DNA of 64,000 bases, taken from assembly GCA_011109175.1 (NCBI GenBank), contig RDEW01000018.1, forward strand, positions 913,962-977,961, in the 5' to 3' direction. Source of the DNA: Dicyema japonicum (taxonomy: Eukaryota; Dicyemida; Rhombozoa; Dicyemidae). The position numbers were made by a program, and so were the translations under genes. Below the pieces are notes generated by a model. That model was not told where the DNA came from and made no database searches. It saw nothing but the letters and a program-made list of their open reading frames with translations. Shown one piece after another: positions 23,130-34,619 of this stretch (position 1 is its first letter; each line of letters starts with the position of its first letter).

Positions 23130-26100
23130 ATTTCTATTGTTCTATATTCCTATTAGCCTCTGCATCTCAATATCCTTGGTATGATCTCCCTTTTTCCAAT
23201 CCTGGATCCCCAATTAACGAAACAGTAGTACAATAATCATGCAACGAAATGTACAATCAATAAAACTTTATTCGAGTTGCATGCATCGTTGTGATTGTAG
23301 TGGTCGAAATACAAGACTTACTATTGGACAAAAAATGAAAATATTGCGTTATAATGACGGCAACAACATATTATAATGCCAAAGAATTGCCGATAAATTT
23401 TTCTTTTTCTAAAGTGAACATTTGCCGAAAACAGTTAACCTTATCTTAATATATCGCGAGTCAATTTTAAAACAATTCAAATCTAAAAACTTTTCAACAA
23501 AAACAGTCAAAAAGTAAAAGTTTCCCCAACTTGATGAAAAGCTTGTTGAGTGGATGGATTTGATGGAATCAAAAAGCTTTCTTAAAGTTTTTTTAATTTT
23601 AAAGTGCATTAGTGCTATGTAAGGCAGAATATCCATTAAGATAAAATTCTTCGCTAAGAAACGATCTCTTGACTATTTCAAAAACTCTTATGGAGTTGTA
23701 TAAAAATTTAAAATAAGAAATTAAATTCGGATTAGGAATTACATGGACAAATGTGCACACACAAAAAGCGTCGACATTGAAGGGTTTTTCAGATTTTCAA
23801 GAGGTTTCAAAATCATATACCTGCGATCAGATTTATAACTGGAAAAAATGGGATTTTTAAAAGCTTATTCCATCCAGAAGTATCTGCAAGAATCCATTCG
23901 GAGGATAAAAGAAATTCAAAGATAGAGTATCTGTGATGTTATGCACAAATATGTTAGGAAATCATAAATTAAAGCTCACTATTCATTTGAAAATCAAAAA
24001 AGTGCAAAGTGTTTCAAAAAATATTATTATCGGTCTTCTGTTTCGTATTACAGTGCCAAAGAGCGTCTACTTAATTTTACAGAAACATATTCTAAAGTCT
24101 ACTGTCATAAGTGTCTCAGAGATATCGGTTCAGTGTTCTCCACAAATCAAAAGCTCCGTTACACTGAAAGCCTAATAATTTTAACACCAGAGACCATGGT
24201 TACACAAACTAACTTATCACGTGATTCCAGCACGCACAAGCATGGACCTCAATTTGTCACGATGCTCCTCCCTCGACCCCACACAAGCACGTATCGGTCG
24301 ATTCACCTATGGTAGTTTACATCAAATGCAGCAAGGGAGGGTTTTCTAGCAATTTAAATCAATAGTAAAAGTCTTTAATTATCATTTAATTATCATGAAA
24401 ATTAGCAGTCAATATTAAATTAATAAAAACATTCAAATCCTAAGCCACATCACCCTTTAATAATCAGGTCGATGCACTTTAGGCATACTTATGCGTTTTT
24501 ACGTGTTGACTTTATTTTAGGTTCTGCTGAAATCCTATCCAAGACAAAAAAATCAAGCTCGTTTAAAACATTCGGTTGATTTTCCGGTTAGATCCTAACC
24601 ATAGTAGACTCGAAAACCTCAGGAACTTTTACAACTTTCGATGCCTGTACTGGCTCATTTGTACAACGGTATTGATTTTCACATTTTTCTTAGGAATCTT
24701 TAATTTATCCAAATTCAGACCATCAAAATTATCCACGTCATCCTCAGGTTTGCCAATTTCACTAAATGGGTAAATAATCAAATAAATAGTTTATTCGGCT
24801 GAGTTGGTAGAATTTTGTTATCTTCAATCGGAATAGAAACTTGGGAGCAAATTTGCTCAATTCCAATGTTCAGTCTTTTACCCCATTTGTTTACTAATCC
24901 ACTTGTCTAAAACGAGTCTAAATAGCAGGAATCAGCTACCCATAGGAATCGGTATTTTCGTTTGAACTTGATTAATCAGTGAATTCAACTCAGATCAGAT
25001 ATAGGTTCATAACATGCAGTTACTTCCTCCTATTTGAACAAATCACGTCAAAAACAATTTCCAAACGGCTTCCAAGAAACAGCTCAATGGAAACATAATC
25101 GAAGGGAAGTAGATACTTCCTCCTCTTACTTCTAGTAACATAGAGGACAGGAAAGCGTCCATACTTGCTTATCATTTCAACCACCAGACGGTCATAGTAA
25201 ATACCTGCTTCAATAATGTGGTAATCCACTGTATGAACAGTGTGCACAAACCTAGTCACTATTTAATGTCAGAGAAATTCACGAATCACATAAAGAAGTA
25301 GAAATAAATGGCACGCAGGAGAAAAAAACTGGGAGACTACAGGAGTTGGCGTTCTTCTAAATGACCACCTGTAGGTTTTAATAGTTCTTATGAATGGGAT
25401 CTGTCTCCTATGAAAATAACTTAGATTGAGAAATTAGTACAGGATTTCACGCAGTGAGAAATTTAGAGTAAGAACCAAGAAACTCCTGATCACTAAGAAA
25501 AAATTAATAATTGAGAGATTCACTTATCAAAAAAGTCTAATCAATCATCTTGATTTATTACATTCTATAGTAACTTTTATTATAAAAGAATTTTTCCAAT
25601 TTTTTATTAAGCTTTTTAAGAAAATTTGCATTTTTCGGGAAAACCTCAAAATTAGGGAATTTTCCTTTATATCGGGGTCGGACTTGAACATTTATGTTAA
25701 ACCGTAGATGAGAAATTATTGACTCGACTATGAATGATGAGGTTACTCGAAGACATATGAAATATCAACAACCTATCGAATGTCAAGTCCATTTTACAAA
25801 CAAAAAGTAGCGTGTTAAAATTATATACGTAATTCTCTACCCTATCAGTCATACTACTTTTACCCCATCCGCCATACTACTTATTTGTTATTCCAGTGCG
25901 TCATGCTCTGTCTGTATCCATGCAATCATGGCAAAGAGCTGCTCCCTCCATTTACGTGGTGGTCTGTTCTAGTACGTCAACTCAACGTAGGTGATCTGTT
26001 CTGGATACATCACATTATAGATGTGACCAGATAATTTTACTGGCAGTTTTGCTGGACAGATTATGCCACTGCAGAGCTCCGCCAATTATGGCCAGCCATT

Positions 26101-26285
26101 CAAGAGCATCCAGGATAGCATGCTACTTGGGTATAGTTATATATTGTGCTAAAGATAGCTCTTGCCCAAAGCGAGATCGATTTTCTGGGAGTGGTACTAG
26201 TATAAACGAATAAGATGTTCGAGTAAGCGAGAACTATAAGTAGAAAGTTTTTTCTATTTTTTGAAAAATTTAAACATCAAAAAAA

Positions 26286-26361
26286 TGGTCCCCGACCGGA
26301 TTCGAACCGGCAACATAGTGACTTTGAAACCACTGCTCTAAACATTGGAGCTACGAGGACC
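26286..26361 (-). tRNA. tRNA-like gene, array A copy a4
   Basis: It is identical to a2, with a T7 run directly downstream on the minus strand. Confidence 0.65.
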
Positions 26362-28398
26362 ATTTCTATTGTTCTATTTTCCTATTAGCCTCTGCATCTC
26401 AATATCCTTGGTATGATCTCCCTTTTTCCAATCCTGGATCCCCAATTAACGAAACAGTAGTACAATAATCATGCAACGAAATGTACAATCAATAAAACTT
26501 TATTCGAGTTGCATGCATCGTTGTGATTATAGTGGTCGAAATACAAGACTCACTATCGAACAAAAAATGCAAATATTGCGTTATAATGCCGACAACAACA
26601 TATTATAATGCAAAGAATTGCTGATAAATTTTCTTTTTTAAAACTGAAAATTTGCAGAAAGACTGTTAACTTATCTTAATATGTCGCGAGTCAAATTTGA
26701 AACAATTCAAAACTAAAAACTCTTCAACAAAAACGTCAAAAATTAAAAAGTTTCCGCAACTGATGAAAAGCTTGTCAAGTGAATGGATTTGATAGATTCA
26801 AAAGGTTTACTTAATGTTTTTAAATTTTAAAGTGCATTATTGCCATGTAAAACAGAATTCTTTGTTAAGCTCTTTCTCTAGACTATTTCAAAAAATCATG
26901 GATCATAATCCATATTTAAGAAAATGGATTAATTTTAGATTAGGAAATTACACGGACAAATGTGTACACAATAATGTCGACATTGAAAGGTTTTTCAAAA
27001 ATTTAAAGAGGTTTCAAAATCATATACCTGCATCAGATTTATTACCTGGATAAAACTGGGCTTTTTACAAGCTTTTTCCATCAAGAAGTAGTATTCGCAA
27101 GACTCCATTTGGAGGATAAAAGAAATTCAAAGATAGAGTATCTGTGAAGTCATTCACAAATATTTGTGGAAATCATAAAATAATGGCGTTTATTCATTGG
27201 AAAATCAAAATGTAAGATGTTTCAAAAATATGATCATCGGTATTCTGTTTCGTCTTATAATGCCAAAGATCGTCTACTTTATTTTACGACGTATTATTCT
27301 TTAGTCTAGTCTCATACCAGGCACAGAGACATCGATTCTGAGTTTCAAAAGTCAATAGCTTTGTTAGATGAAAAGGCCTAATAATATTAACACCAGAGAC
27401 TACGGTTAATCAAACTAACTATTCACGTTATATCAGCACGCACTAGCATAGATCTCATCTTGGCCCGATGCTCTTTCCTCGACCCTAAACAACCACGTGT
27501 TGGTCGATTGACATAAGGCAGCTTATATCAGATGCAGCAAGGGATGGTATTCTATCAAATTAGAGCAAAAGTAAAAGTCTTTAATTATCATTTAATAATC
27601 ATGAAAATTAGCAGTCAATATTAAATTAATAATATTCCCAAATTTTAAGCCACATCACCCTTTAATATCAGGTCGATCACCTTTAGGCTTTTTATGCGTT
27701 TTTTACGATTTGAATTTATTTTGGGTTCTGCTGAATTCTTATCAAAGTAAAGGAAGGAAACTAGTTTAAAACATTCGGTTAATTTTCCGTTGTAGATCTC
27801 CTACCATAGTAAGTAGGAAAACCTCAGGAACTTCCAAACATTTCGATACCTGTTCTAGCTCACTAGTTACACGGTATTGAGTTTCACTTTTTTTAGGAAT
27901 CTTTAATATCTCAATATTCAGAGTGTTAAAATTATCTACGTAATTCTCTACCCTATCAGTCATACTACTATTACCCCATCCGCCATACTACTTATTTGTT
28001 ATTCCAGTGCTTCCAGCTCTGTCTGTCTCCATGCATTCATGGCTAAGATCTGCTCCCTCCATTTACGTGGAGGTCTGTTCTAGTACGTCAACTCAACGTA
28101 GGTGATCTGTTTTGGATACATCACATTGGAGATGTGACCAGATGATTTTACTGGCTAGTTTTGCCGGACTGACTATGCCACTGCCTAGCTTCGCCAAGTA
28201 TAGCCAGCTATTCAAGAGCATCCAGGATAGCATGCTACTTGGGTATAGTTATATATTGTGCTAAAGATAGCTCTTGCCCAAATCGAGATCGATTTAATGG
28301 GAGTGGTACCAGTATAAACGAATAAGATGTTCGAGTAAGCGAAGACTATAAGTAGAAAGTTTTTTCTATTTTTTGAAAAAATTTAAACATCAAAAAAA

Positions 28399-28474
28399 TG
28401 GTCCCCGACCGGATTCGAACCGGCAACATAGTGACTTTGAAACCACTGCTCTAAACATTGGAGCTACGAGGACC
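28399..28474 (-). tRNA. tRNA-like gene, array A copy b4
   Basis: It is identical to b1 and is the last copy of array A, 594 bp before the array breaks off. Confidence 0.65.
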
Positions 28475-29068
28475 ATTTCTATTGTTCTATATTCCTATTA
28501 GCCTCTGCATCTCAATATCCTTGGTATGATCTCCCTTTTTCCAATCCTGGATCCCCAATTAACGAAACAGTAGTACAATAATCATGCAACGAAATGTACA
28601 ATCAATAAAACTTTATTCGAGTTGCATGCATCGTTGTGATTGTAGTGGTCGAAATACAAGACTCACTATCGAAAAAAAATGCAAATATTGCGTTATAATG
28701 ACGACAACAACATATTATAATGCCAAAGAATTGCTGATAAATTTTCATTTTTCTAAAGTGAACATTTGCCGAAAACAGTTAACCTTATCTTAATATATCG
28801 CGAGTCAATTTTAAAACAATTCAAATCTAAAAACTTTTCAACAAAAACAGTCAAAAAGTAAAAGTTTCCCCAACTTGATAAAAAGCTTGTTGAGTGGATG
28901 GATTTGATGGAATCAAAAAGCTTTCTTAAAGTTTTTTTAATTTTAAAGTGCATTAGTGCTATGTAAGGCAGAATATCCATTAAGATAAAATTCTTCGCTA
29001 AGAAACGATCTCTTGACTATTTCAAAAACTCTTATGGAGTTGTATAAAAATTTAAAATAAGAAATTAA

Positions 29069-30250
29069 ACGGGCAACATAATAGTACGTCATACCACTGC
29101 TAACAAATAAAAAAACGAATATTAGCAAAAAATTTTTTTCAGAATCCGTGAATCATATTAATATATGAAAGATCGTGAGAATAAAAATATAGATCACAGT
29201 CACAACAAAACTTATAAACCACACAGATATACAAACCTGTGTAGGCACTCGACAAAGTAAGAAATATCAAATAATTAGAAGCCTTCTTCACATGCATCCA
29301 CATAGACAAAAATGAGTTTTTGTGAGACAAAAAAATTTACATGTTGATCAAAGCCTATTCCTTTGCCTCCTGACAAATTCGCACAGTTCCAAATCGATTC
29401 ACGGTAAAAATCCCACTGCTTCTAGAAAGCCGTTGACCTCATTAGCCACCAATTTAGTCATTATTGCCACAACGCTCTCGGATATGCCAGGAATAGTAAT
29501 ATTAGATCTGGTAACGTAAGTGAACCTTCTATTTATCCATTCACATAAATAACAAAATTTAAAATATTTTATAAATAATAATTAGGAAATAATTATTATA
29601 AAAAAATTACTTGGAGCCTTTAAATTTAGATTTTTAAACGTCGACAAAAAAGTTTTAAACAATTCTTTGAAAAACACTTTAAAGTATATTTTAAATTTTA
29701 TAATACTCCATAATGCATATTTGGATGATCTTGGAATGCTGATTATAATTTACTCAATTGAAATAATTTTATTTTACTTTTGAATCAAATTCTATATTAT
29801 TTTAATCTGATTTGTGTATTGAGGTTAATCAACGTGATATTTACATTGTGATTTTTTAAGATTTAAGTTAAGGTATATAAGAAATTATACACTTTAAGAC
29901 TGACTCAAAAAACATTAGTCTATTTTATATATTATAATATATATAGTTTTTGCCAGAAGGAAAATGGATGTTCTTGAAGTGCTACCAGCATTTACAAATA
30001 AGATGCTCGAGAAAGCGAAGACTATAAATAGAAAGTTTTTTTTTATTTCTTTAAAAAACTTTATACATTAAAAATACAATTAATAGTCCTCAATCTGATT
30101 TGAACCGGACAATTATAGCGTTAACCACTGCTCTAATCATTGTAGGTAGGAGGACCATTTCTTTTGTTCAATAAGTCTTTGATTATCATTTAATATCACA
30201 AAATAGCAGTTAATAAATTAATAATAATCACATATCTTAAGTGAAAATTT
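29069..30250. other. AT-rich junction between arrays A and B, with degenerate tRNA-like relics
   Basis: 29069-29100 is a broken piece of an array-B-type tRNA-like gene. 29.53-29.95 kb is very AT-rich without genes. 30085-30155 is a decayed tRNA-like copy (AGTCCTCAATCTGATTTGAA ... GAGGACC) with its usual flank AAAGCGAAGACTATAA just to the left. No coding sequence was recognised. Confidence 0.5.
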
Positions 30251-30299
30251 TAGAGAGAAAAAATGACGTACCTCTTAGTGGATTTATTCGAAACAATTA

Positions 30300-31416
30300 G
30301 CTTGTTGCAGTTGAATCCTCGATGCTGGAAGCCAATAAGGAGAGATTATATTTACCCCGTGATAAATTTGGCCTTTGACTGTGTGGATTAGTCAAACTAA
30401 GTGAGCATATCCTTATGCGATTTTACTACACCCTGATAGCTGGGAGAAGTGTTTCTGCTAGGAAGCACGCCATAATAACGACGAGAAAACACGGGCAACC
30501 CACCTAGCCAATATCAGATTTTTTTTATGCTAATTATGGTGTTGATGGTGGTGGGCTAGTAAATTTGAAGGCGTTGGTCGAATTACAATATAATAGTTTG
30601 ATGGAAAAAATCAATTTAAAAAGCCTTCATAAGGTCATCTTCATACCATCGGACAACCCACATGATGACTTTAAGTCGTCGACAACATGGTTAAAATACG
30701 TGACAGCTCACCTAGATCGGAGGTGTTGTACACGTATGTGCAATACATGCCCCCATGGTAAATTAAGGAGCATGTCGGTTGATCATTTAGCCACTTGGTG
30801 TATTCTCTGCACGTCTATGTGTGGAGGAATAACTTGGTAGTAATGAGTCATCATCTTTTACTATGCATTAGGTATGGTATTCGCCATACCAGACAGTTGC
30901 GGACTCATAAGATGGAATCTGTAGCAGAGAACAGCAGGGTCCAAATTAAAGTGGCAGTATTATCGAACCTATAATATAAAATAAACCAGATCATCGAGCA
31001 TTCTTTACTTCTCTTTAGCATAGGGTTAGGTGGAGGCTTAACTTGTATCATAGTAGATAAGGAGTCTGGCCAAGTCCTTATCATAGAGGTAGGCATCACG
31101 TCTCAAGACCGTTTGCAGACTGTGGAGGTGGAGAAAAAAATAAGTATGACTTTCTTGTAAACGAGATCGGGCAGATGTTTGGTTGCAAAGGTCCTCGTTA
31201 TTCCTATAGTAATGACATGGGAAGGAATGCAACAAAGTACCACAAGGGTTATCTGAAGCAGTTGGAGGTAGATAGGAAGCTCCAGGAGTATCCACAGTCT
31301 ACTGTGGTAAAGGGACCCTAGAGAGCCTGACACTGGAGTATAAGAGGCAGAGCCCTGAGATGCCATATGGGCAGATGGTTCAATTGGACAAGGCGCTCTC
31401 GGAGTTGTTTCAGTAA
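30300..31416 (+). pseudogene. 3' end of an R2/NeSL-like retroelement (endonuclease region), unit 1
   Basis: Read across frame breaks, this encodes the region after the reverse transcriptase. MKALVELQYNSLMEKINLK at 30565 is followed by SVDHLATWC, HHLLLCIRYGIRHTRQLRTH and LIIEVGITSQDRLQTVEVEK. Then come FLVNEIGQMF, KYHKGYLKQLEV and LESLTLEYKRQSPEM, ending at TAA 31414-31416. The HLATxC, RYG and IEVGIT...D blocks are those of the restriction-like endonuclease domain at the C-terminus of this element group. The E-x-G of IEVGIT would be part of its active site. No reverse transcriptase precedes it, so it is 5'-truncated. Its 3' UTR is the 59 bp sequence that flanks the nested LINE. Confidence 0.65.
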
Positions 31417-31420
31417 CCAG

Positions 31421-31479
31421 AATCGAACCTGCCTGAAGAGGCTGGGGAACAGGCAGTCGAGGAAGGTTGTTGATTATTA
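31421..31479. repeat. 59 bp direct repeat, left copy, unit 1
   Basis: It runs from AATCGAACCTGCC to TGATTATTA and matches 34521-34579 with one difference (GGAAG against GGAAA). It includes the inverted pair CTGCCTG...CAGGCAG. It lies five bases after the stop codon of the upstream element. Confidence 0.85.
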
Positions 31480-34400
31480 TTTATTTAAGCACTTCACGAG
31501 AGCCTTATTAATTATAGCCCCGCATGTGCAGCAAAAGAAACAAGGTTAGATGTCATCCTTTTCCATGCTCTCCTGTTCATAGCCAAGGCTCTCATGCTGT
31601 CCAGGTCGTCGGCATTTTTAGATTTTTTTGATCTTGACCAGGTCTTTTTGTAAGACTATTGGCAGTGTTGTTCTTGGTCTTCCACGATAGCGGCCTTCTT
31701 GACTAACATAGTATGTTTCCATAGATATGTTCGGTGGGGATGTTAATTCCATCCTCAGCACGTGTACGAAGAGCCTCCATCGGGATTCCAGTACTTCTAA
31801 GCTGATAGGTATAGTGCTGCATCTCTTATATAAAGCGTTCCTCGATATTCTCGTAGGCCAAGTAGTTCCTGTTATTTTTCTCAGCTGACCTCTGTGGAAC
31901 GAGTCTAGTTTTTCCATATCCGCTGATGAGGTCGCCCAAGTTCCAGCGTTATATAAAAGTACGGGTTTTATGAATGAGTCGTATAATAGGATTCTCATTT
32001 TCGTGTCGATGCCTTTTTGATTGAGCCATAAATTCTTCAGTTTATATAACGCAGCATTGGCTAGAGTTTTCCTACGTAAAATATCTTCGCTATCTCCCAA
32101 AAGTGAACCGAGTTTCTTTACTTGTCGCCACTTCTCTTCTAGGACGTTACTCATCCTTCTTATCTCTGTGAGTTCTGTTTTCTCTGTTCACAGTAAGAAA
32201 CCATTTCCCTAGTACATCTGGTGCTTTTTCTAATAGGTTTTCCAGGACCTCTTTGTCTTCAGAAATTAGGTCTACATCGTCCGCGTAGATTACTTCTTCC
32301 GTCTTTCCTTGGTATGACGGTCTAAGTTCCCTCATAGCGGCTTCCAAATAAATTGTGAATAGTAGAGGAGAAAGAGAGTCTCCTTGTGGAGTGCCCGTAT
32401 TTGTTTCAAATTTTCTTGAATAGGTTTTTCCGACTCTCACAAGGAGCTCAGTGTTAGAAAGTAGAATTCGGATCATCCTTAGACTCGATTCATCAAGAAA
32501 TCCGCTCAGTACCCCCATTAATTTGTTCCTGTTAACCGTATCAAAAGCTCTTGATAGGTCAATTCCCAGAATATTGGTGGCGTTACGGTATCTTTGATAT
32601 GTTGCACACCTCCATCTGTGACTCCAGACCGCATCAGCTGTGGATCTCCCTTCTCGAAAACCACTTTGACTATCTGGTAGGTATTTGTAAGCAGATCCTT
32701 TTATTCGTTCAAGCACAATGTTTGCCAAGACTTTGCGTAATGAATTTAGTAGTATGATGGGTCGCAAATTTTCGAGCGGTCCTCTGTTTTTGTTGTTTTT
32801 TGTATGGGGATTAGTAGTCCCGTACCCAGAGGTAGAGTTGAGTTAGTTGAAAACATTTCATTTAGTAGTGTAGCGATTTTTTCAAAAAGGAGGTCAGGGC
32901 CGTATTTCAGTAGTTCTGGGTTTATCGCATCTGGTCCGGGGCTTCTGTTATTCTTGAGTTTTCGGCAGGCCGTTTTGATTTCCTCGGCCGTGATTGGTAT
33001 CTTAAGGGGTCTTGGCCTTCCATCAAATGGGTGGATTTCTATGGTTTTGATGTTGAAAAGCTTCTCAAAGTGAGCCGCGATGGCTTCAGTTTGTTCTTTG
33101 GTGTTCAGTATCAGCTTACCGTTCTCGTCTTTTATGGTTAGTCGACTTCGGTTTGTTCGCCGCAGCAAACGGGCAGCGACGTACACCTGTGCGTTGTCTT
33201 TCACTTTGTTTACTTCTTCTATACAGGAGCTATTTCTTCTATGAAAAGCTTCTTGTTCAGACCCTTTATTTTTCTTCTGACACGTTGTCTTTCGCCTTGA
33301 AGGGCTTTTATCGCATTAGTGTCAGTGGCATTTGATTTTCTCATATTTATTTCTTTTAGACTTTTCGCAAGCTCAGGAACATCTGGATGAATAGCCTTCA
33401 GGTGCATTTTACTATTCTCCCTTTTGCCAAGACATGCTTCAGCAGCTTCGTTGATGGTGTCCTTTGTGCGTTTCCAGGCGTCTTCTAGCGTGGTATCCAC
33501 CAATACGTCCTGCAAATTAGTCTGAATGTATTGTTGATATCTCTCAGTAGTCTCCGGTTGAGAAATCAGCCTTTCAGTCGCGTAGTCGCCTCTGATTTTC
33601 TCAAATTCGTGATTTTTTGCATTCTGTATTTAATGGCATGTTTTTTCAGGGTGAAGGTCGCAATAACCATCTTGTGGTCGCTGACAGTCGTCGAGCCTTC
33701 ATATGAACGTGCGTTTACTAGAAGGTGTTTGTCTTTAGCCCGGCATATGACATAATCGATTTGGTTGTATATTGGGACCAGCTTTCCTTCTGAGTTCCTT
33801 CGCTTCCCCATCCACGTAGTTTTGTGGCAGGCAGGATGCGTAAATGCAGTATTGCATAGGAAAAGGTTGTTTGCCATACAAAAGTGACCAAGTATTGTCC
33901 CGGGTAAATTTCTTATTCCACGTCCATGTTCTCCCAAGAAAACATCATCCGGGTTATTCTTCATCCCGACTTTTGCATTCAAATCCCAGCAATGAGTATT
34001 AGTGATGACGACTCATATTCGTTGTACGTCCGTAACAGTGCTGAATAGAAGTCGTCTAGTTCTGTCGGATCTTTCGCTACTCTCCCGCAGTGTGGCGCAT
34101 AAACATTTACAATTGTCAGAAAGCTCTTCGAAGGTGGTAAGTCGTTTAGCCGGATTTGTATAACACAGATCCTGTCATTCACACTCCATATACGGTGGAC
34201 TGCACTTGTCAACTTTGAGTGGATGGCAAATCCAAGTCCATAATGTTTTGAGTCGCTTGGCTGACATATAATTCGATATTCGCCAAAGTTTTCATCAAGG
34301 CTACAAGTAACTTTCGTCTCTTGTAGGCACCCAATAGATACGTCGTATCTCTCCAGGTCATCACAGAGAATCTTCCTCGACCATGTCGTAGATAAGCCTC

Positions 34401-34520
34401 TAGCATTGAACGTAAGGACTTTTAGACGAGATGCATCGCTTTTGTATCCATTGCCTTTTAGACATTTTTCTCAATTGCGATCCAATCAAGAAACGAAGCA
34501 CGTCACCACCTCACCAAAAA
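31480..34520 (-). mobile_element. RTE-type LINE (endonuclease + reverse transcriptase), unit 1, broken
   Basis: The single ORF runs on the minus strand from MSKRQW (34463-34465) to the stop at 31618-31620. It begins with an apurinic-type endonuclease (NARGLS, CLQETKV, YNQIDYVICRAKD, SDHKMV). This is followed by reverse transcriptase (NNRSPGPDAINPELLK, GFREGRSTADAVW, DLSRAFDTVNRNKL, TPQGDSLSPLLFTIYLE, IYADDVDL) and the tail RGRPRTTLPIVLQKDL. This EN-RT plan in about 3 kb, lacking a separate ORF1, fits the RTE group and CFDP2-like proteins. Several one-base breaks interrupt it, among them a lost G in the endonuclease GDLN motif near 33985. The 3' UTR is short (31480-31617). Confidence 0.85.
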
Positions 34521-34579
34521 AATCGAACCTGCCTGAAGAGGCTGGGGAACAGGCAGTCGAGGAAAGTTGTTGATTATTA
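34521..34579. repeat. 59 bp direct repeat, right copy, unit 1
   Basis: This is the partner of 31421-31479, directly upstream of the LINE 5' end (minus strand) and preceded by a short A run. Confidence 0.85.
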
Positions 34580-34619
34580 AATATATTAACTTTTTTATTG
34601 TTTGTTAAATAAAGTGGGA

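Larger units (their letters stand above)
20946..26285. repeat. Array A unit 3
   Basis: This is the third unit, 5340 bp, with the same order. It has a partial loss at the same AT-rich spot (near 22290) as unit 2, which suggests units 2 and 3 share a recent ancestor. Confidence 0.85.
9650..29068. repeat. Tandem array A, 5.34 kb period, about 3.5 units of paired sub-units
   Basis: tRNA-like genes recur at 10250, 15602, 20946 and 26286 (sub-unit a) and at 12369, 17706, 23054 and 28399 (sub-unit b). The period is 5338-5352 bp in both series. Each unit therefore carries two tRNA-like genes, spaced 2.1 kb (a to b) and 3.2 kb (b to a). The a and b sub-units share their sequence order but have diverged outside a block of about 500 bp around the tRNA-like gene. 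Units are nearly identical to one another, differing by scattered substitutions and 1-20 bp indels. The left edge is ragged: homology to the unit begins at about 9.65 kb and is interrupted at 9.76-9.99 kb. The right edge is abrupt at 29068. Confidence 0.92.
26286..29068. repeat. Array A unit 4, truncated
   Basis: The a sub-unit is complete but the b sub-unit stops about 670 bp past its tRNA-like gene. The sequence follows the other units to AAGAAATTAAA at 29068 and then switches to GGGCAACATAATAGTACGTC, which is the inside of a tRNA-like gene of the array B type. Confidence 0.85.

Noticed and set aside
9650-29068. Array A as a ribosomal RNA or 5S gene cluster
   Set aside because: No rRNA-like sequence is present. 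The only RNA-gene-like part is the tRNA-like element.
31421-34579. The 59 bp direct repeats as LTRs of a retrotransposon
   Set aside because: They are too short, lack TG...CA ends, a primer-binding site and a polypurine tract, and flank an EN-RT LINE rather than gag-pol.
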